Assembly: GCF_902806685.2 (NCBI RefSeq)
Contig: NC_048560.1
Location: 7,220,212 to 7,284,211 of the forward strand
Source: Maniola hyperantus
Taxonomy: Eukaryota > Arthropoda > Insecta > Lepidoptera > Nymphalidae
DNA: 64,000 nucleotides
Direction of reading: 5' to 3'
Shown: positions 41,806-51,649 of the stretch, piece by piece
Layout of the letters: every line of letters begins with the position of its first letter
Numbering within the stretch: the first letter of the stretch is position 1
Notes under the pieces: generated by a model
Seen by the model: only the letters and a program-made list of their open reading frames with translations
Told to the model about the DNA's origin: nothing
The model's database searches: none
Position numbers and translations under genes: made by a program

Positions 41806-42856
41806 TATTCTGGTGACCCCTTATGTATGGCCATCCATACAGAAGGACTGTCGGATGTGGGCACGAGCTTGCCAGGCTTGTCAACGTTCGAAGATTACTC
41901 GGCATACATCTGCCCCATTATCAACCTTTACTCCACCATCTGAACGTTTTGCTGTAATTCATTTAGATATAATAGGTCCCTTACCTTATTCCTCTGGTTT
42001 TAAGTACTGCCTCACAGTCATTGACCGTTTTACACGATGGCCTGAGGTATTTCCAATGCCAGACATTACCGCAGAAACATGTGCTAGCGTTTTCTTAGCT
42101 GGCTGGGTAGCGAGACTAGGGTGTCCAACTACCATAATTACTGACCGTGGTTCTCAATTCAGCTCGCATCTCTTCATGAAGATCGTCGAGTTGACCGGCG
42201 CACAGCATCGGATGACGACATCGTATCATCCTCAGTGCAACGGTATGGTAGAGCGGCTGCATCGACAGCTCAAGGCGGCCATTATGTGCCATGCCAACCC
42301 ACAATGGACCGAGGTATTACCATTAGTACTCCTAGGTATTAGGAGCGCATGGAAGGAAGACCTTGGATTATCCAGTGCGGAGCTGGTCTACGGAGAACCT
42401 TTACGATTACCGGGTGAATTTTTCAACCCACCTAATAACGATCATGTTTCTGACCCGGCGTACTTCGCTGATAGGCTTCGCAATCATATGTCAGAGTTAT
42501 CTCCGACTCCTTCGTCGAGACGTTGTAAACCAGTTTTTTACATTCCGAAGGATTTATCCTCCGCTGATTACGTTTTCTTGCGTCGAGGAACAGCAAAAAA
42601 GTCACTGGAACAGCCATACACTGGTCCATACAGAGTGTTAGAACGTGGTGAAAAAAATTTTAAAATTGAGGTGAAAGGCAAACCAATGGCAGTAACCATT
42701 GATCGTTTAAAACCGGCTTATATCTTTCAACCCCCTCAAGTTGATTTGCCTGCTCAATTTTCTCACCCTTCTCAACCTTCTCAACCATCTCAACCTTCTG
42801 TCACCACGCGTTCCGGTCGTAAGGTTCGCTTCCTCGTTCCCTATCAAGCCGCTTAG
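41795..42856 (+). CDS. Gypsy-type integrase, N-terminally truncated
   Basis: Integrase inserts retroelement DNA into the chromosome. The frame is open from inside the 5' LTR through the primer site; the upstream-most initiator is a GTG, and the first in-frame ATG is near 41846, so expression as drawn is doubtful. Residues 19-30 keep only the CQAC half of the zinc-binding HHCC module. The catalytic core is complete: D58 (HLDIIGP), D117 (TDRGSQF) and E153 (NGMVERLHRQLK), with 35 residues between the last two. A GPYRV..R chromo-proximal (GPY/F) module and an SQP-repeat tail follow, ending at a stop in 42854-42856. 353 codons with no internal stop. The family normally forms the end of a much longer Pol. 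Confidence 0.85.
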   Translation: MLPHILVTPYVWPSIQKDCRMWARACQACQRSKITRHTSAPLSTFTPPSERFAVIHLDIIGPLPYSSGFKYCLTVIDRFTRWPEVFPMPDITAETCASVFLAGWVARLGCPTTIITDRGSQFSSHLFMKIVELTGAQHRMTTSYHPQCNGMVERLHRQLKAAIMCHANPQWTEVLPLVLLGIRSAWKEDLGLSSAELVYGEPLRLPGEFFNPPNNDHVSDPAYFADRLRNHMSELSPTPSSRRCKPVFYIPKDLSSADYVFLRRGTAKKSLEQPYTGPYRVLERGEKNFKIEVKGKPMAVTIDRLKPAYIFQPPQVDLPAQFSHPSQPSQPSQPSVTTRSGRKVRFLVPYQAA

Positions 42857-42913
42857 CAAATAATTTATTAATTTTTTTTCTTTTCTCTTCTTTCTTACTC
42901 CGTAGGGGGGTGA

Positions 42914-43200
42914 TGTAGAGGCATGCGGCCTCTTCTAAGACTGGCAGCTGTAAAGAAGACATTTCACATCGCAGCTGCCACTTAGAACGGAAATTTGAAT
43001 ACGGAGCGATTCGAAAATCCTGCGGCCCTGGGCGAAATCCAGGGGCCACATTCGCTCCTCAGATACCAAGACCGACACATCACTGTCGAGCACCGAGCTC
43101 CAGTTTTCTTGATTTCGTCTGTTATATTAATTGTGTTTATCCTGAATTATATCTTGTAAATATGTGAGCAGCCGTTTCATTCATACTCCGTGCTACCACA
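42914..43200 (+). repeat. 3' LTR
   Basis: Matches the 5' LTR over its full length and is followed by the TAAC duplication. Confidence 0.9.
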
Positions 43201-43278
43201 TAACTAACCATGACAATCATGCTTTAAAAAGCAATGATGAGGTCTAGGTTGGAGCGCGCTTGCCTAGAAGATGCCTAT

Positions 43279-43489
43279 TCACTCTCCAAAGTATCAAAGT
43301 ATCCTAGAAGAACCAGAACCAGCAAGAAACTTGGATACGGATACGGAAGAAGTATGTATGGGCTTTCTGAACCAGGTGGTAGATTTACTTGGCGATTCAA
43401 AACAGTTTATTTTAAATCTAAAAAGGGAAAGCTGACTGACTGACTGACTGATTTATCAACGCACAGCTCAATCTATTGGACGAATCGGA
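43279..43489 (+). repeat. Segment duplicated at 45363-45574
   Basis: CACTCTCCAAAGTATCAAAG, GATACGGATACGGAAGAAGT and GGGAAAGCTGACTGACTGAC recur about 2.08 kb downstream with few changes. Both contain the start of a Hel-C; only the downstream copy continues into the Hel-C body. Confidence 0.8.
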
Positions 43490-43689
43490 AAATCATTTGG
43501 TGACAAACACGTACGTCTTTGCCGGTAGGGCGGAGGGCGGAGGGCGGAGGGCGGTAACTAACCATGACAATCATGGCATGCATGCAAAAAGCAATGATGA
43601 GGTCTAGGTTGGAGCGCGCTTGCCTAGAAGATGCCTATTCACTCTTGCTTTGAAGTACGCGACAGGTCGAGATAGCAATCTGGGTATGA

Positions 43690-44110
43690 GAAACAAACTT
43701 TTTGCTACTTCAAGATGCCGTACAAATTCTGGTGAGAGATCACCACTATACAGAATGACACAGTCATACAATGCATGCTTCGGAAATATTGACATTTTTT
43801 CCTCTCGAGTGGGCTCTTTCAAGAAGCTGGTCATGAATTATCTTAGGAATAATATTGCTATATTACACTAAGCCTGTAGGATAATTAGAATTTATATAGA
43901 TGGTATGGTACTAATATATTCTTTATTTATATTTTATACTACATTTATATATTTTTACACATGTAAGTATATTAATTAATAATAATAACTATGTGGTTGA
44001 CGTAGTGGGTAGCACGTATATTATTACTAAGTTATTTTATTACTGTTTTTTATCCAAGCACTGCGTGCTATTGTTTGTTGATCCGAATAAATAAAAATAA
44101 AAAATAAAAA
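43690..44110 (+). pseudogene. LINE C-terminus and tail
   Basis: The frame to the TAA at 43869-43871 includes ATSRCRTNSGERSPLYRMTQ, then FGNIDIFSSRVGSFKKLVMN, a LINE RT C-terminal domain pattern (..F....FK..L...L). The 3' UTR ends with a long AAATA-rich tail at 44085-44110. 5' truncated where a MITE-G scrap (ACGCGACAGGTCGAGATAGC) sits at 43655. Confidence 0.65.
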
Positions 44111-44112
44111 TA

Positions 44113-44415
44113 AAATAAAATGAGGTGGTAGGACGCCCCGCCCACCGACACGTCACCCGCGCTCGCCCGCACTGGGTTAGCAAGGAGGCGGTGCGGGTGT
44201 GTGAGGCGTTCCCACCCCAAATGCCATCTCGACCCGTTGCGTACTATAGGTATATAGTTCGCGACAGGTGGAGATGGCAATCTGGGTATGAGGTGGTGGG
44301 ACGCCCCGCACACCCACGTCCCACACAGCGTCCGCGCTCCCGCACCGGGTTAGTGCGGAGGTTGTGCGGGTGTGTTCCCACCCCGGTTGTCATCTCGAGC
44401 TGTCGCTATAGGTAT
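44113..44415. mobile_element. Two adjacent MITE-G copies
   Basis: The first (44113-44250) lacks its left tip; the second (44250-44415) begins AGTTCGCGACAGGTGGAGAT. Both have GC-rich centres (CGCACCGGGTTAG). They share the junction TATAGGTATATAGTTCGCG. Confidence 0.65.
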
Positions 44416-44638
44416 ACGTTATCATTCAGCAGGGAACGTCAAATCTTGCAGCATCTCTACAAGTCCATTATTAGGTTGGCGCGAGTCCAAGCACAGCTAA
44501 GCCGGCCCAACGTTCGGAAAAATTGCATTTGGCAATTGTTTGGACCAATTGTCTTTGTACTTTAGCCCCGGAACGAATTAGGTGACCTGTGTTAATGTTG
44601 CGAAGCCATTTTTTTAAAGTATATGCATCTATTCTATC
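44416..44638. other. Spacer
   Basis: No feature supported. Confidence 0.3.
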
Positions 44639-44962
44639 TTCTCTATATATATTATATAAAATTCAAAGTCCTGACTGACTAAACTACTGGGTCCTAGAGA
44701 CATAAATTTTGAGGGTGTGTTCTTTGTAAAGAGTAGGGTACCACTAAGAAAGGATTTTAGAAATTCCACCCCTAAGGGGGTTAAATAGGGGATGAAAGTT
44801 TCTATGAAAGTCCGTCAATTTTTCAAGTTATTTGCATGGAAAATTGGTATTTTGGGTTTTCGGTCACAATTGAAAAAATACGTGTTTCAGGATTTTTGGA
44901 AATTCATCCCCCTCCTCGATTTTCTAAATTCCACCCGAGCGAAGCCGGGGCGGGTCACCTAG
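44639..44962 (+). mobile_element. Hel-D copy 1
   Basis: Starts about TCTCTATATATATTATATAA, ends CGAGCGAAGCCGGGGCGGGT then CACCTAG. Its GCGAAGCC-centred GC stem precedes CTAG. Confidence 0.7.
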
Positions 44963-45152
44963 TCAATAATATAAAAATCACTAAATGTGTTGGTCATCGC
45001 AAATCTCGAGAACCGCTGAACCGATTTCGCTAATTCTTTTTTTATAATATTCATTGAAGTACGAGAAAGGTTCTTACGGAGAGAAAAATTTAATTCAACC
45101 TCCCCTCAATTTTCTAAACTCCACCCGAGCGAAGCCGGGGCGGTTTAGCTAG
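44963..45152 (+). mobile_element. Hel-D copy 2, head-to-tail with copy 1
   Basis: TCAATAATATAAAAATCAC follows the previous CTAG with no spacer. It ends GGGGCGGTTTAGCTAG. The interior differs from copy 1 (TCTCGAGAACCGCTGAACCG), so two subfamilies are joined. Confidence 0.7.
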
Positions 45153-45362
45153 TGTCTTATAAAAAGACTTGTCGTGACTGACTGACTGACGCCGGAAGGG
45201 CGTTCCACACTTCGATTCGGATCGAAAAACGTTGAACAAAGACGTTTCGTGTGAACTGCGAGTAGATTGGATATCAACATTCAACCATATATGGATGCCA
45301 ATTGCCATCGCTTATGGCTTCCCATTGTTCTGTAGTAGAATGATGAAGTGAAGTTCCTGAGT
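45153..45362. other. Spacer
   Basis: CTGACTGACTGACGCCGGAA, then GGGCGTTCCACACTTCG, a LINE-like scrap. No gene assigned. Confidence 0.35.
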
Positions 45363-45695
45363 ACACTCTCCAAAGTATCAAAGTATCCTAGAAGAACCAG
45401 AACCAGCAAGAAACTTGGATACGGATACGGAAGAAGTATGTATGGGCTTTCTGAACCAGGTGGTAGATTTACTTGGCGATTCAAAACAGTTTATTTGAAA
45501 TCCAAAAAGGGAAAGCTGACTGACTGACTGACTGATTTATCAACGCACAGCTCAATCTATTGGAGGGATCGGTCTGAAATTTGGCATTAGATAGCTATTA
45601 ATATGACGTAGGCAGATATCAGCTAAGCACGGATTTTTAAAATTCTACCATCTCTAAAACCGTACACGGATGAAGTCACGGGCATAAGTTAGTCA
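45363..45695 (+). repeat. Downstream copy of the 43279 duplication plus Hel-C
   Basis: The first 210 bases match 43279-43489. From about 45510 it is a Hel-C (GACTGACTGACTGATTTATC) that continues to AAGTCACGGGCATAAGTTAG, a decayed 3' end. Confidence 0.75.
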
Positions 45696-45746
45696 GTACC
45701 TAATAAAATTAATGCGATTAATTATTTGAACAAAATGTCTTCCATT

Positions 45747-46185
45747 ATTAGGGTTCCGTACCTCAAAAGGAAAAACAGAACACTTATAGGATCATTTTGT
45801 TGTCTGTCTGTCTGTCCGTCTGTCTGTCAAGAGTCCTACAGGGTACTTCCCGTTGACTTAGAATCATGAAATTTGGCAGGTAGGTAGATCTTATAGCTGA
45901 CATTTGGGGAAAAATCGGAAAACCGTGAATTTAGGGTTACATCACACAAAAAATTAAATTGTGGTCCTGAACTAAAATTAGTATTTTCCATTTCGAAGTA
46001 GGATAACTATATCAAGTGGGGTATCATATGAAAGGTCTTTACCTGTGCATTCTAAAACAGATTTTTATTTATTTTTATGTATCATAGTTTTTGATTTATG
46101 CTGCAAAATGTCGAAAAAATACGACTGTAGTACGGAACCCTCATTGCGCGAGCCTGACTCGCACTTGGCCGGTTTTTTTTACTTT
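45747..46185 (+). mobile_element. MITE-E, full length
   Basis: TTAGGGTTCCGTACCTCAAA to CTCGCACTTGGCCGGTTTTT. (GTCT)n at about 45802, 5' hairpin intact. Best reference copy of the family here. Confidence 0.75.
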
Positions 46186-46735
46186 TAATTTAGATTTAAG
46201 TTTATGTAATAGAATTTATTGAAACAAAATATCTTCCTATTCCTATCTATTTCTATGTCCAATAGACGAGAGATGTGGGAGCTGGGCAATATCGTCTGCG
46301 TTCAAATAATATTTTCTCAAAGTCTGCGTTAGAGACAGGTTTCGTGAAAATAGATGCTCTTAAATTGAACTGAAGTAGGTACCTAAGAGTTTTTCATCAT
46401 TTTGAGCTAGAGACTGTTAAAGAATTTCTTTCAATTTTTCGTTATGAAGAAATATCAAGAGAGTATATCGAAAAATAAATAAATATACTGTCACAAAGTC
46501 ACAACCCAAGTTCGTTTCACTGAATAGAGCCAGCCGCGTCTGTGAGGATATTTCTCAAAAGTTATCATATTATTTCACATAGATAAAGCGCCGAACTTCT
46601 ATGCAATGATGCAAGGTATATGACATCAGGCTTTGTCTCAAATATTGGCAACATTCCATGGAGTTAGAGAGGCCATATTGACCGAAAATCGTCGGACTTA
46701 GCTGATTATTTTTCTTCTCTTTCAAGGATGTGGAG
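46186..46735. other. Unassigned region
   Basis: No supported feature. Confidence 0.35.
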
Positions 46736-46739
46736 TGTC

Positions 46740-46860
46740 CGATTTTTAACTGACTTCCAAAAAGGATTTCAGTTCTCAATTCGGCCTGTTTTTTGAAATG
46801 TATATACAACGAATTTTTCGAGGTTTCTGGACCGATGTGCAATTTTTTTTTAATAAGTGG
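46740..46860 (+). mobile_element. Element-K-like fragment
   Basis: TTTTTAACTGACTTCCAAAA, then TTTTCGAGGTTTCTGGACCG, as at 18290. One end only. Confidence 0.5.
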
Positions 46861-46902
46861 AAGAAAGAAAAATAAAATTTTATTAATAGGTACAGAAACC
46901 AT

Positions 46903-47065
46903 GAGCTCCTTTGCGCAGTGATGGGTAATGTATGAGAGGTCCCAGGTTCATTTTCAGGCAGGGCATTAGAGGTCGGGTTTGATTAAAACCTGTCCTCTTG
47001 ACTTCATTATCACTTACCATCATTTGACATTACAGTCGAGGTTTAACTTGTGATTGAATTTTTTT
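46903..47065 (+). mobile_element. Distant SINE-2 relative
   Basis: CTCCTTTGCGCAGTGATGGG and CCCAGGTTCATTTTCAGGC are A- and B-box-like. The tail CATTACAGTCGAGGTTTAAC parallels SINE-2's GATTGCAGTCAAGGGCTAAC. Confidence 0.5.
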
Positions 47066-47094
47066 TAAAATACAACAAATTTGAAGGAAGTGGC

Positions 47095-47245
47095 GTAAAA
47101 GTTAAGTTTTATTAAATAAAAAAGCGAACAAACAAGCAGGCAGGTCACCAGATGTTAAGTGATTACCGCCGCCCAAGAACATTTGCAGCCCCGGAGGAAC
47201 CGCCAATGCGTTGCCGGCCTTTCAGGAGTTTGTTGCTTGTATAAA
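47095..47245 (-). mobile_element. CR1/jockey-like LINE tail
   Basis: AGGTCACCAGATGTTAAGTG, ACCGCCGCCCAAGAACATTT and GCGTTGCCGGCCTTTCAGGA match 25430-25540 in the same orientation. 5' truncated soon after. Confidence 0.65.
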
Positions 47246-47584
47246 AAAATTAAATACGAATAAGGAGCAGGAAAATATTGTTCCTTTTTCAAAAGACTTC
47301 TTACTCCATAAGTTGAATGAGAATTCTTGCCTGCATTATTTCCATGTGAACAACAAACAAATGTAACAACACATTATTGTTTGTTTTAGGTCAAGTATTC
47401 ACTAGCAATAAAACTTGCAGTTAAATAGCATCAGTTGCAGCCAGCTCTAGCAAGTCTAATGCGAAAATTGACATGAATAATATTATGACTAATGCAACTT
47501 TCATCGCTAGTATTTTCGCTTAAAATAATCTCTAACCACTTTTTGAGTTAGTCCTGGATTGTTGACATATTATAATAAATAAAA
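47246..47584. other. Unassigned spacer
   Basis: No feature supported. Confidence 0.3.
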
Positions 47585-48352
47585 ATAATAAAAATCTTTT
47601 TTTATTCGAATAAACTTTTACAAGTACTTTCGAATAGTCGGATGCATCTACCAATGGTTCGGAATGCCTTTCCTACCGAGAAGAACCAGCAAGAAACTCG
47701 GCGGTTGCTCTTTTCAAATATTTGATATAGGTACAAGATTATGCCATGTATAAAATAGTATTTGCAGTCTTGTGCGTTGCTGGAACGAGCTGCAGGTCAA
47801 ATCCACGCTCTTTTATCATTTAGATAATCTTCAATTGTGTAATATGCTTTTTTCAGGAGCATATTTTTAATAGATTTTTTAAACTTGTGCAAAGGTAAGT
47901 CCAAAATAGTTTGCGGGATTTTATTATAAAAGGTAATACCCATACCCACAATGACTTTTGGACTTTCCTGAGGCGGAAGGCAGGAGCTGCAAGCTTATTT
48001 CTATTTCTAGTTGTTAGCCTATTGTGTAGATCACCAATTTTCTTGTAACTAAGAATATTTTGTCTTACAAAAATTATGTTATTATAAATATATTGAGAGG
48101 CTACAGTAAGGATATTATCTATTTCCTTAAATTTCTCTCGAAGAGAATCGCGTGGTCTTAAGTTATAAATTGCGCGTATTGCCCTTTTTTGTAATACAAA
48201 AATTCTCCCAATATCTGCCGCTTTACCCCATTTTAAGATTCCATAAGACATAATACTATGGAAGTAAGCAAAATATACTATCTTTGCGGTTTCCACGTCA
48301 GTTAACTGCCGAATCTTTCTAACAGCGTAAGCGGCAGAGCTCAATTTGCCAG
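47585..48352 (-). pseudogene. Jockey-like LINE, last 160 RT residues and 3' UTR
   Basis: The minus-strand frame 48344-47853 reads AAYAVRKIRQLTD, YFHSIMSYGILKWG, then LQKRAIRAIYNL, the jockey-clade C-terminal region after the RT core. A frameshift near 47950 throws the frame off: the family sequence FYNKIP...LPLHKFKKSIK lies in another frame, as the copy at 16257 shows. The 3' UTR has GAACCAGCAAGAAACTCGGC in reverse. 5' truncated at about 48352; the RT active site is absent. Confidence 0.8.
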
Positions 48353-48695
48353 CAAGAGTTGATGGTCACCTTACATGTAGATATTCTTATAGAGCATCGC
48401 TTTATTACTAGGTTAGTTTATTATGATGATGCTGTACCATGAACTGGGCTGGTTTTTATGGTGCTTTTAAATTGGAAATCTTTGTATCTTTCCACGCTTA
48501 TTTATTTATAGCCTATTTGCAACATTCAAAAGATATAAGATCGCAATTTCATGCTGAGATTTTAAAATTAAACTAGGTTTTTTGGATGGTTAAAAATTTT
48601 AACAGGAGTTTATTTTTATTTACTTACGATCGTAATCTCTGTTTCTTTTACGGATCTCCTCATTTCTGATTTGATCGCGTAAAGAAATATATATT
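48353..48695. other. Unassigned spacer
   Basis: No feature supported. Confidence 0.3.
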
Positions 48696-48699
48696 ATAT

Positions 48700-49020
48700 T
48701 TATATATTTAATATTATAAATGCGAAAGTGTGTCTGTCTGTCTGTCCGTCTGTCTGTCTGTCTGTCTGTCTGCTAGCTTTTCACGGCTCAACCGTTCAAC
48801 CGATTTTGACGAAATTTGGTACAGAGATAGCTTGCATCCCGGGGAAGGACATTGGCTACTTTTTATCCCGGAAAATTAAACAGTTCCTACGCGATTTTCA
48901 AAAACCTAAATCCTCGAGGACGAAATCGCGGGCATCCGTTTATAAAAGGAAAAGCTGACTGATTGACTGATGTAGTTTCATGACAGACAACGAAGTGATC
49001 CTATAAGGGTTCCGTTTTTT
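48700..49020 (+). mobile_element. Hel-A, then MITE-E/Hel-C scraps
   Basis: 48700-48938 is Hel-A with a long GTCT/GTCC run (about 48733-48773), ending GGACGAAATCGCGGGCATCC with CTAG mutated. 48945-49015 holds AAAAGGAAAAGCTGACTGAT (Hel-C start) joined to GATCCTATAAGGGTTCCG (MITE-E reversed). Confidence 0.65.
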
Positions 49021-49044
49021 TATAGTTTTACTTTTTATTACTAT

Positions 49045-49245
49045 GATAGCGACCTCGCACCGGAAGACGCGACGTTGGAAGACCCCCCCCCCCCCCCACG
49101 AGGACGGACGACATCAGACGAGTCGCAGGGAGCCGCTGCATCCAGGCGGCGCAAGACCGTGGCGTGTGGAAGTCCCTACAAGAGACCTATGTCCAGCGGT
49201 GCACGTCTATTGGTTGATGATGATGATGATGATGATGATGATGAC
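49045..49245 (+). pseudogene. RTE LINE C-terminus with C15 expansion
   Basis: GCGACCTCGCACCGGAAGAC, then a run of 15 C (49083-49097) where other copies have five, then GGACGGACGACATCAGACGA and GTGGAAGTCCCTACAAGAG, ending (GAT)n. The expansion breaks the frame. Confidence 0.7.
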
Positions 49246-49595
49246 TATGATACTTCAGATGATAGTTTTCAGAAAGTTAATTTTTAAAGTTTTCGCGAAC
49301 AGTTTTCGTGTGAGTTCATTTATCATATCCTGCACACCAAAATGGCTGACTCACGGTGTGAAATTGAGTTTGGATTTATTATTGACACATTGGTTATCAC
49401 GAGCGCTGATAGTTTCTAGGGCTCCGTACCCGAAGGGTGCCAACGGGACCCTATAACTAAGACTCCGCTGTTCGTTCGTCTATCCGCCTATCATCAGGCT
49501 GTATCTCATGAACCGTAATAGTTAGGAAATGCAAGCAACGCTTGCAAATGATGGCGAATTAAGCTGGTTCCTTGTATATTATGAAGGTATGATAA
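49246..49595. other. Spacer with MITE-E-like end
   Basis: AGGGCTCCGTACCCGAAGGG, then AACGGGACCCTATAACTAAG (49418-49460), a variant of the MITE-E 5' hairpin. GCAACGCTTGCAAATG at about 49536. No gene. Confidence 0.4.
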
Positions 49596-49596
49596 T

Positions 49597-49896
49597 ATCA
49601 TCATCATCATCATGATCAACCCATCACCGGCTCACAACAGAGCACGGGTCTCCTCTCAGAGTGAGAAGGGTTTTGGCCATAGTCTACCACGCTGGCCATT
49701 TGCAGATTGGTAGACTTCACACACCTTTAAGAACATTATGGAGAACTCTCAGGCATGCGGGTTTTCCTTACCGTGCAAGTGATATTTAATTAATTAAAAC
49801 GCACATAACTCCGAAAAGTTAGAGGTGCATGCCCGGGATCGAACCCCTGACCTGCGATTAGAAGGCGGACGTCCTAACCACTAGGCTATCACAGCT
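49597..49896 (-). mobile_element. SINE-1, full length
   Basis: (CAT)n tail on plus, complete body, B box read as GGTTCGATCCCGGGC on minus, and head TGATAGCCTAGTGGTTAGGA. Good sister of 20473. Confidence 0.8.
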
Positions 49897-49939
49897 TAGA
49901 TTTAGATTTAGATTTATTTATTTGCTTTCATGTACATTT

Positions 49940-50385
49940 ACATTTGCCAAAGAGCCATGGAACGCAGCATACTAGGTATAAAACTAGCAGATCGCGTAAA
50001 GAATTCTGCTATATGCTCCAAAACGCGACTAGCTGACGTTGGCCTTGCAGCCGCTTTACTCAAATGGGACTGGGCAGGTCATGTGTGCCGTATGCCAGAT
50101 GAGTTATGGGCAAAACGCGAGTAGCTGACGTTGGCCTTGCAGCCGCTTTACTCAAATGGGACTGGGCAGGTCATGTGTGCCGTATGCCAGATGAGTTATG
50201 GGCAAAATCTGCTTCTTTTTGGACGCCCCAGAAACATCAACGCCAGCGTGGTCGGCCGAGACGACGTTGGCGATGAATTAGATAAATTTACAGTTACGTG
50301 GCCTGAAGAGGCACGAAATAGAAAATTGTGGAAGGATCGGAGGGAGGCCTTTGCCCAGACGTGGGACAGCACATGCTGATTTAGA
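49940..50385 (+). pseudogene. RTE-like LINE C-terminus with 92-bp tandem duplication
   Basis: Reads QRAMERSILGIKLADRVKNS, LAAALLKWDWAGHVCRMPD and, after the duplication, TWPEEARNRKLWKDRREAFA. The block 50020-50111 is repeated at 50112-50203 with one apparent change (CGACTAG to CGAGTAG); the 92-bp unit is not a multiple of three and shifts the frame. Ends with a TTAGATTAGATTAGATTAGA tail. Confidence 0.75.
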
Positions 50386-50875
50386 TTAGATTAGATTAGA
50401 CATTTACATTAATTGATGGTGGGTGCTTAAAGCTAAATATAGGCAGTACATGAGACCCTGTCAGGGTATTGCAAATACAATTTTAGGTACTTACAATAAA
50501 ATGATAAATATTAAAGATACAATAAAAGGTTACAATTTAGAATACAATAAGAATAGGATTAAAATTATTAAATTATTGTAGCTTATGATAATATCGCGAT
50601 ACTTATAATATGGTGTTTTGTATATTTTATTGTAATAAAAGGCTCGGTAGGTATAATATTTACTTCTCAGAGTGTGAGATGTAATTACTTGTATATACAA
50701 TGCCGTGAGGCATGGGAAAATATTCTCTTCTTTTGGCCTTAGATCACAATAATTGCTTAATTACTGTACAACCTCTTTTATTTACACTGTAGGTACCTAC
50801 CTATAATGTGTGAGATTTACTTACAATAATTTACCTTCAAGTCAAGAGTGAATAGGCATCTTCTAGGCAACGCGC
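50386..50875. other. AT-rich region
   Basis: Possible retroposon remnant after the (TTAGA)n run (ATTTACATTAATTGATGGTG). No gene. Confidence 0.35.
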
Positions 50876-50969
50876 TCCATTTTAGGCTACATCATCACTT
50901 GCCAGGTCTGATTGCAGCCAAGCGCTAGTAGACTAGCGCTTGGCGTGCAAGTGGCAAGTTTTTTTTATA

Positions 50970-51339
50970 GATTAAAAAAACCGGCGAAACAGGTTCGTGC
51001 ACCGAGGGTTCCTTATTACAGTGGTATTTTTTCGACATTTTGCACGATAATTCAAAAACTATGATGCATAAAAATAAATAAAAATCTGTTTTAGAATGCA
51101 CAGGTGAAGACCTTTCATAATAATTATGATACCCCACTTGATATAGTTATCTTACTTCGAAAATTGAAAACACTAATTATTAGTTCATTGACCACAATTT
51201 AATATTTTTTTTGTGTGATGTAACCACAAATTCACGGTTTTCAGATTTTTTCCCGAATGTCTGCTATAAGACCTACCTACCTGCCAAATTTCATGATTCT
51301 AGATCAACGGGAAGTACCCTGTAGGTTTCTTGACAGACC

Positions 51340-51381
<42 letters not shown>

Positions 51382-51435
51382 AAAGTAATCCTATAAGGGT
51401 TCCGTTTTTCCTTTTGAGGTACGGAACCCTAAAAA
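50970..51435 (-). mobile_element. MITE-E, full length, inverted
   Basis: AAAAACCGGCGAAACAGG ... CGACAGACAGACAGACAGAC (about 51335-51378) ... TTTGAGGTACGGAACCCTA. A SINE-2 tail scrap (TCTGATTGCAGCCAAG) precedes it at 50905. Confidence 0.75.
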
Positions 51436-51474
51436 AGGCAAAATGTACATGTCACAGTAGGTAGGTAGGTACCT

Positions 51475-51595
51475 ATACCCCCCACTAGGTGGACGGACGA
51501 CATCAGGCGAGCCGCTGGATGGAGGCGGCGCAAGACCGTGGCGTGTGGAAGTCCCTACATGAGACCTGGATGCTGATGATAATGATGATCTAAAT
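51475..51595 (+). pseudogene. RTE LINE scrap
   Basis: CCCCACTAGGTGGACGGACG, GGATGGAGGCGGCGCAAGAC and GTGGAAGTCCCTACATGAGA encode PTRWTDDI..., WMEAAQDR and WKSLHE. GAT-type tail. Confidence 0.65.
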
Positions 51596-51649
51596 AAAAT
51601 TACTGTTACTGAGTTGGTGTAAATATCCCGTTGGTATAATCTTCCCGTC

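Larger units (their letters stand above)
41519..43200 (+). mobile_element. Ty3/gypsy LTR element, internally deleted
   Basis: Two 287-bp LTRs (41519-41805, 42914-43200) start TGTAGAGGC and end CTACCACA; they differ by one base as far as I can see. The target duplication is TAAC (41515-41518, 43201-43204). The primer-binding region TGGTGACCCC follows the 5' LTR and a purine tract (GGGGGGTGA) precedes the 3' LTR. Gag, protease, RT and RNase H are absent; only integrase coding sequence remains. A deletion joins the primer site to the integrase. Confidence 0.9.
41455..43650. repeat. Local duplication: interrupted copy and empty-site copy
   Basis: Copy A (41460-41518 plus 43201-43290) and copy B (43490-43650) both read GTGACAAACACGTAC..., then GGCGGAGGGCGG repeats, GTAACTAACCATGACAATCA and GAGGTCTAGGTTGGAGCGCG. 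In copy A the LTR element lies inside GTAAC/TAAC; copy B is uninterrupted. The duplication therefore predates the insertion. Confidence 0.8.

Noticed and set aside
41795..42856. Domesticated host integrase gene
   Set aside because: It is bracketed by near-identical LTRs and a target duplication and lacks its own start, so it is a recent retroelement remnant; domestication would need expression and conservation.
44125..44565. 146-codon frame
   Set aside because: It covers two adjacent MITE-G copies and has no start context, splice signals or domain.
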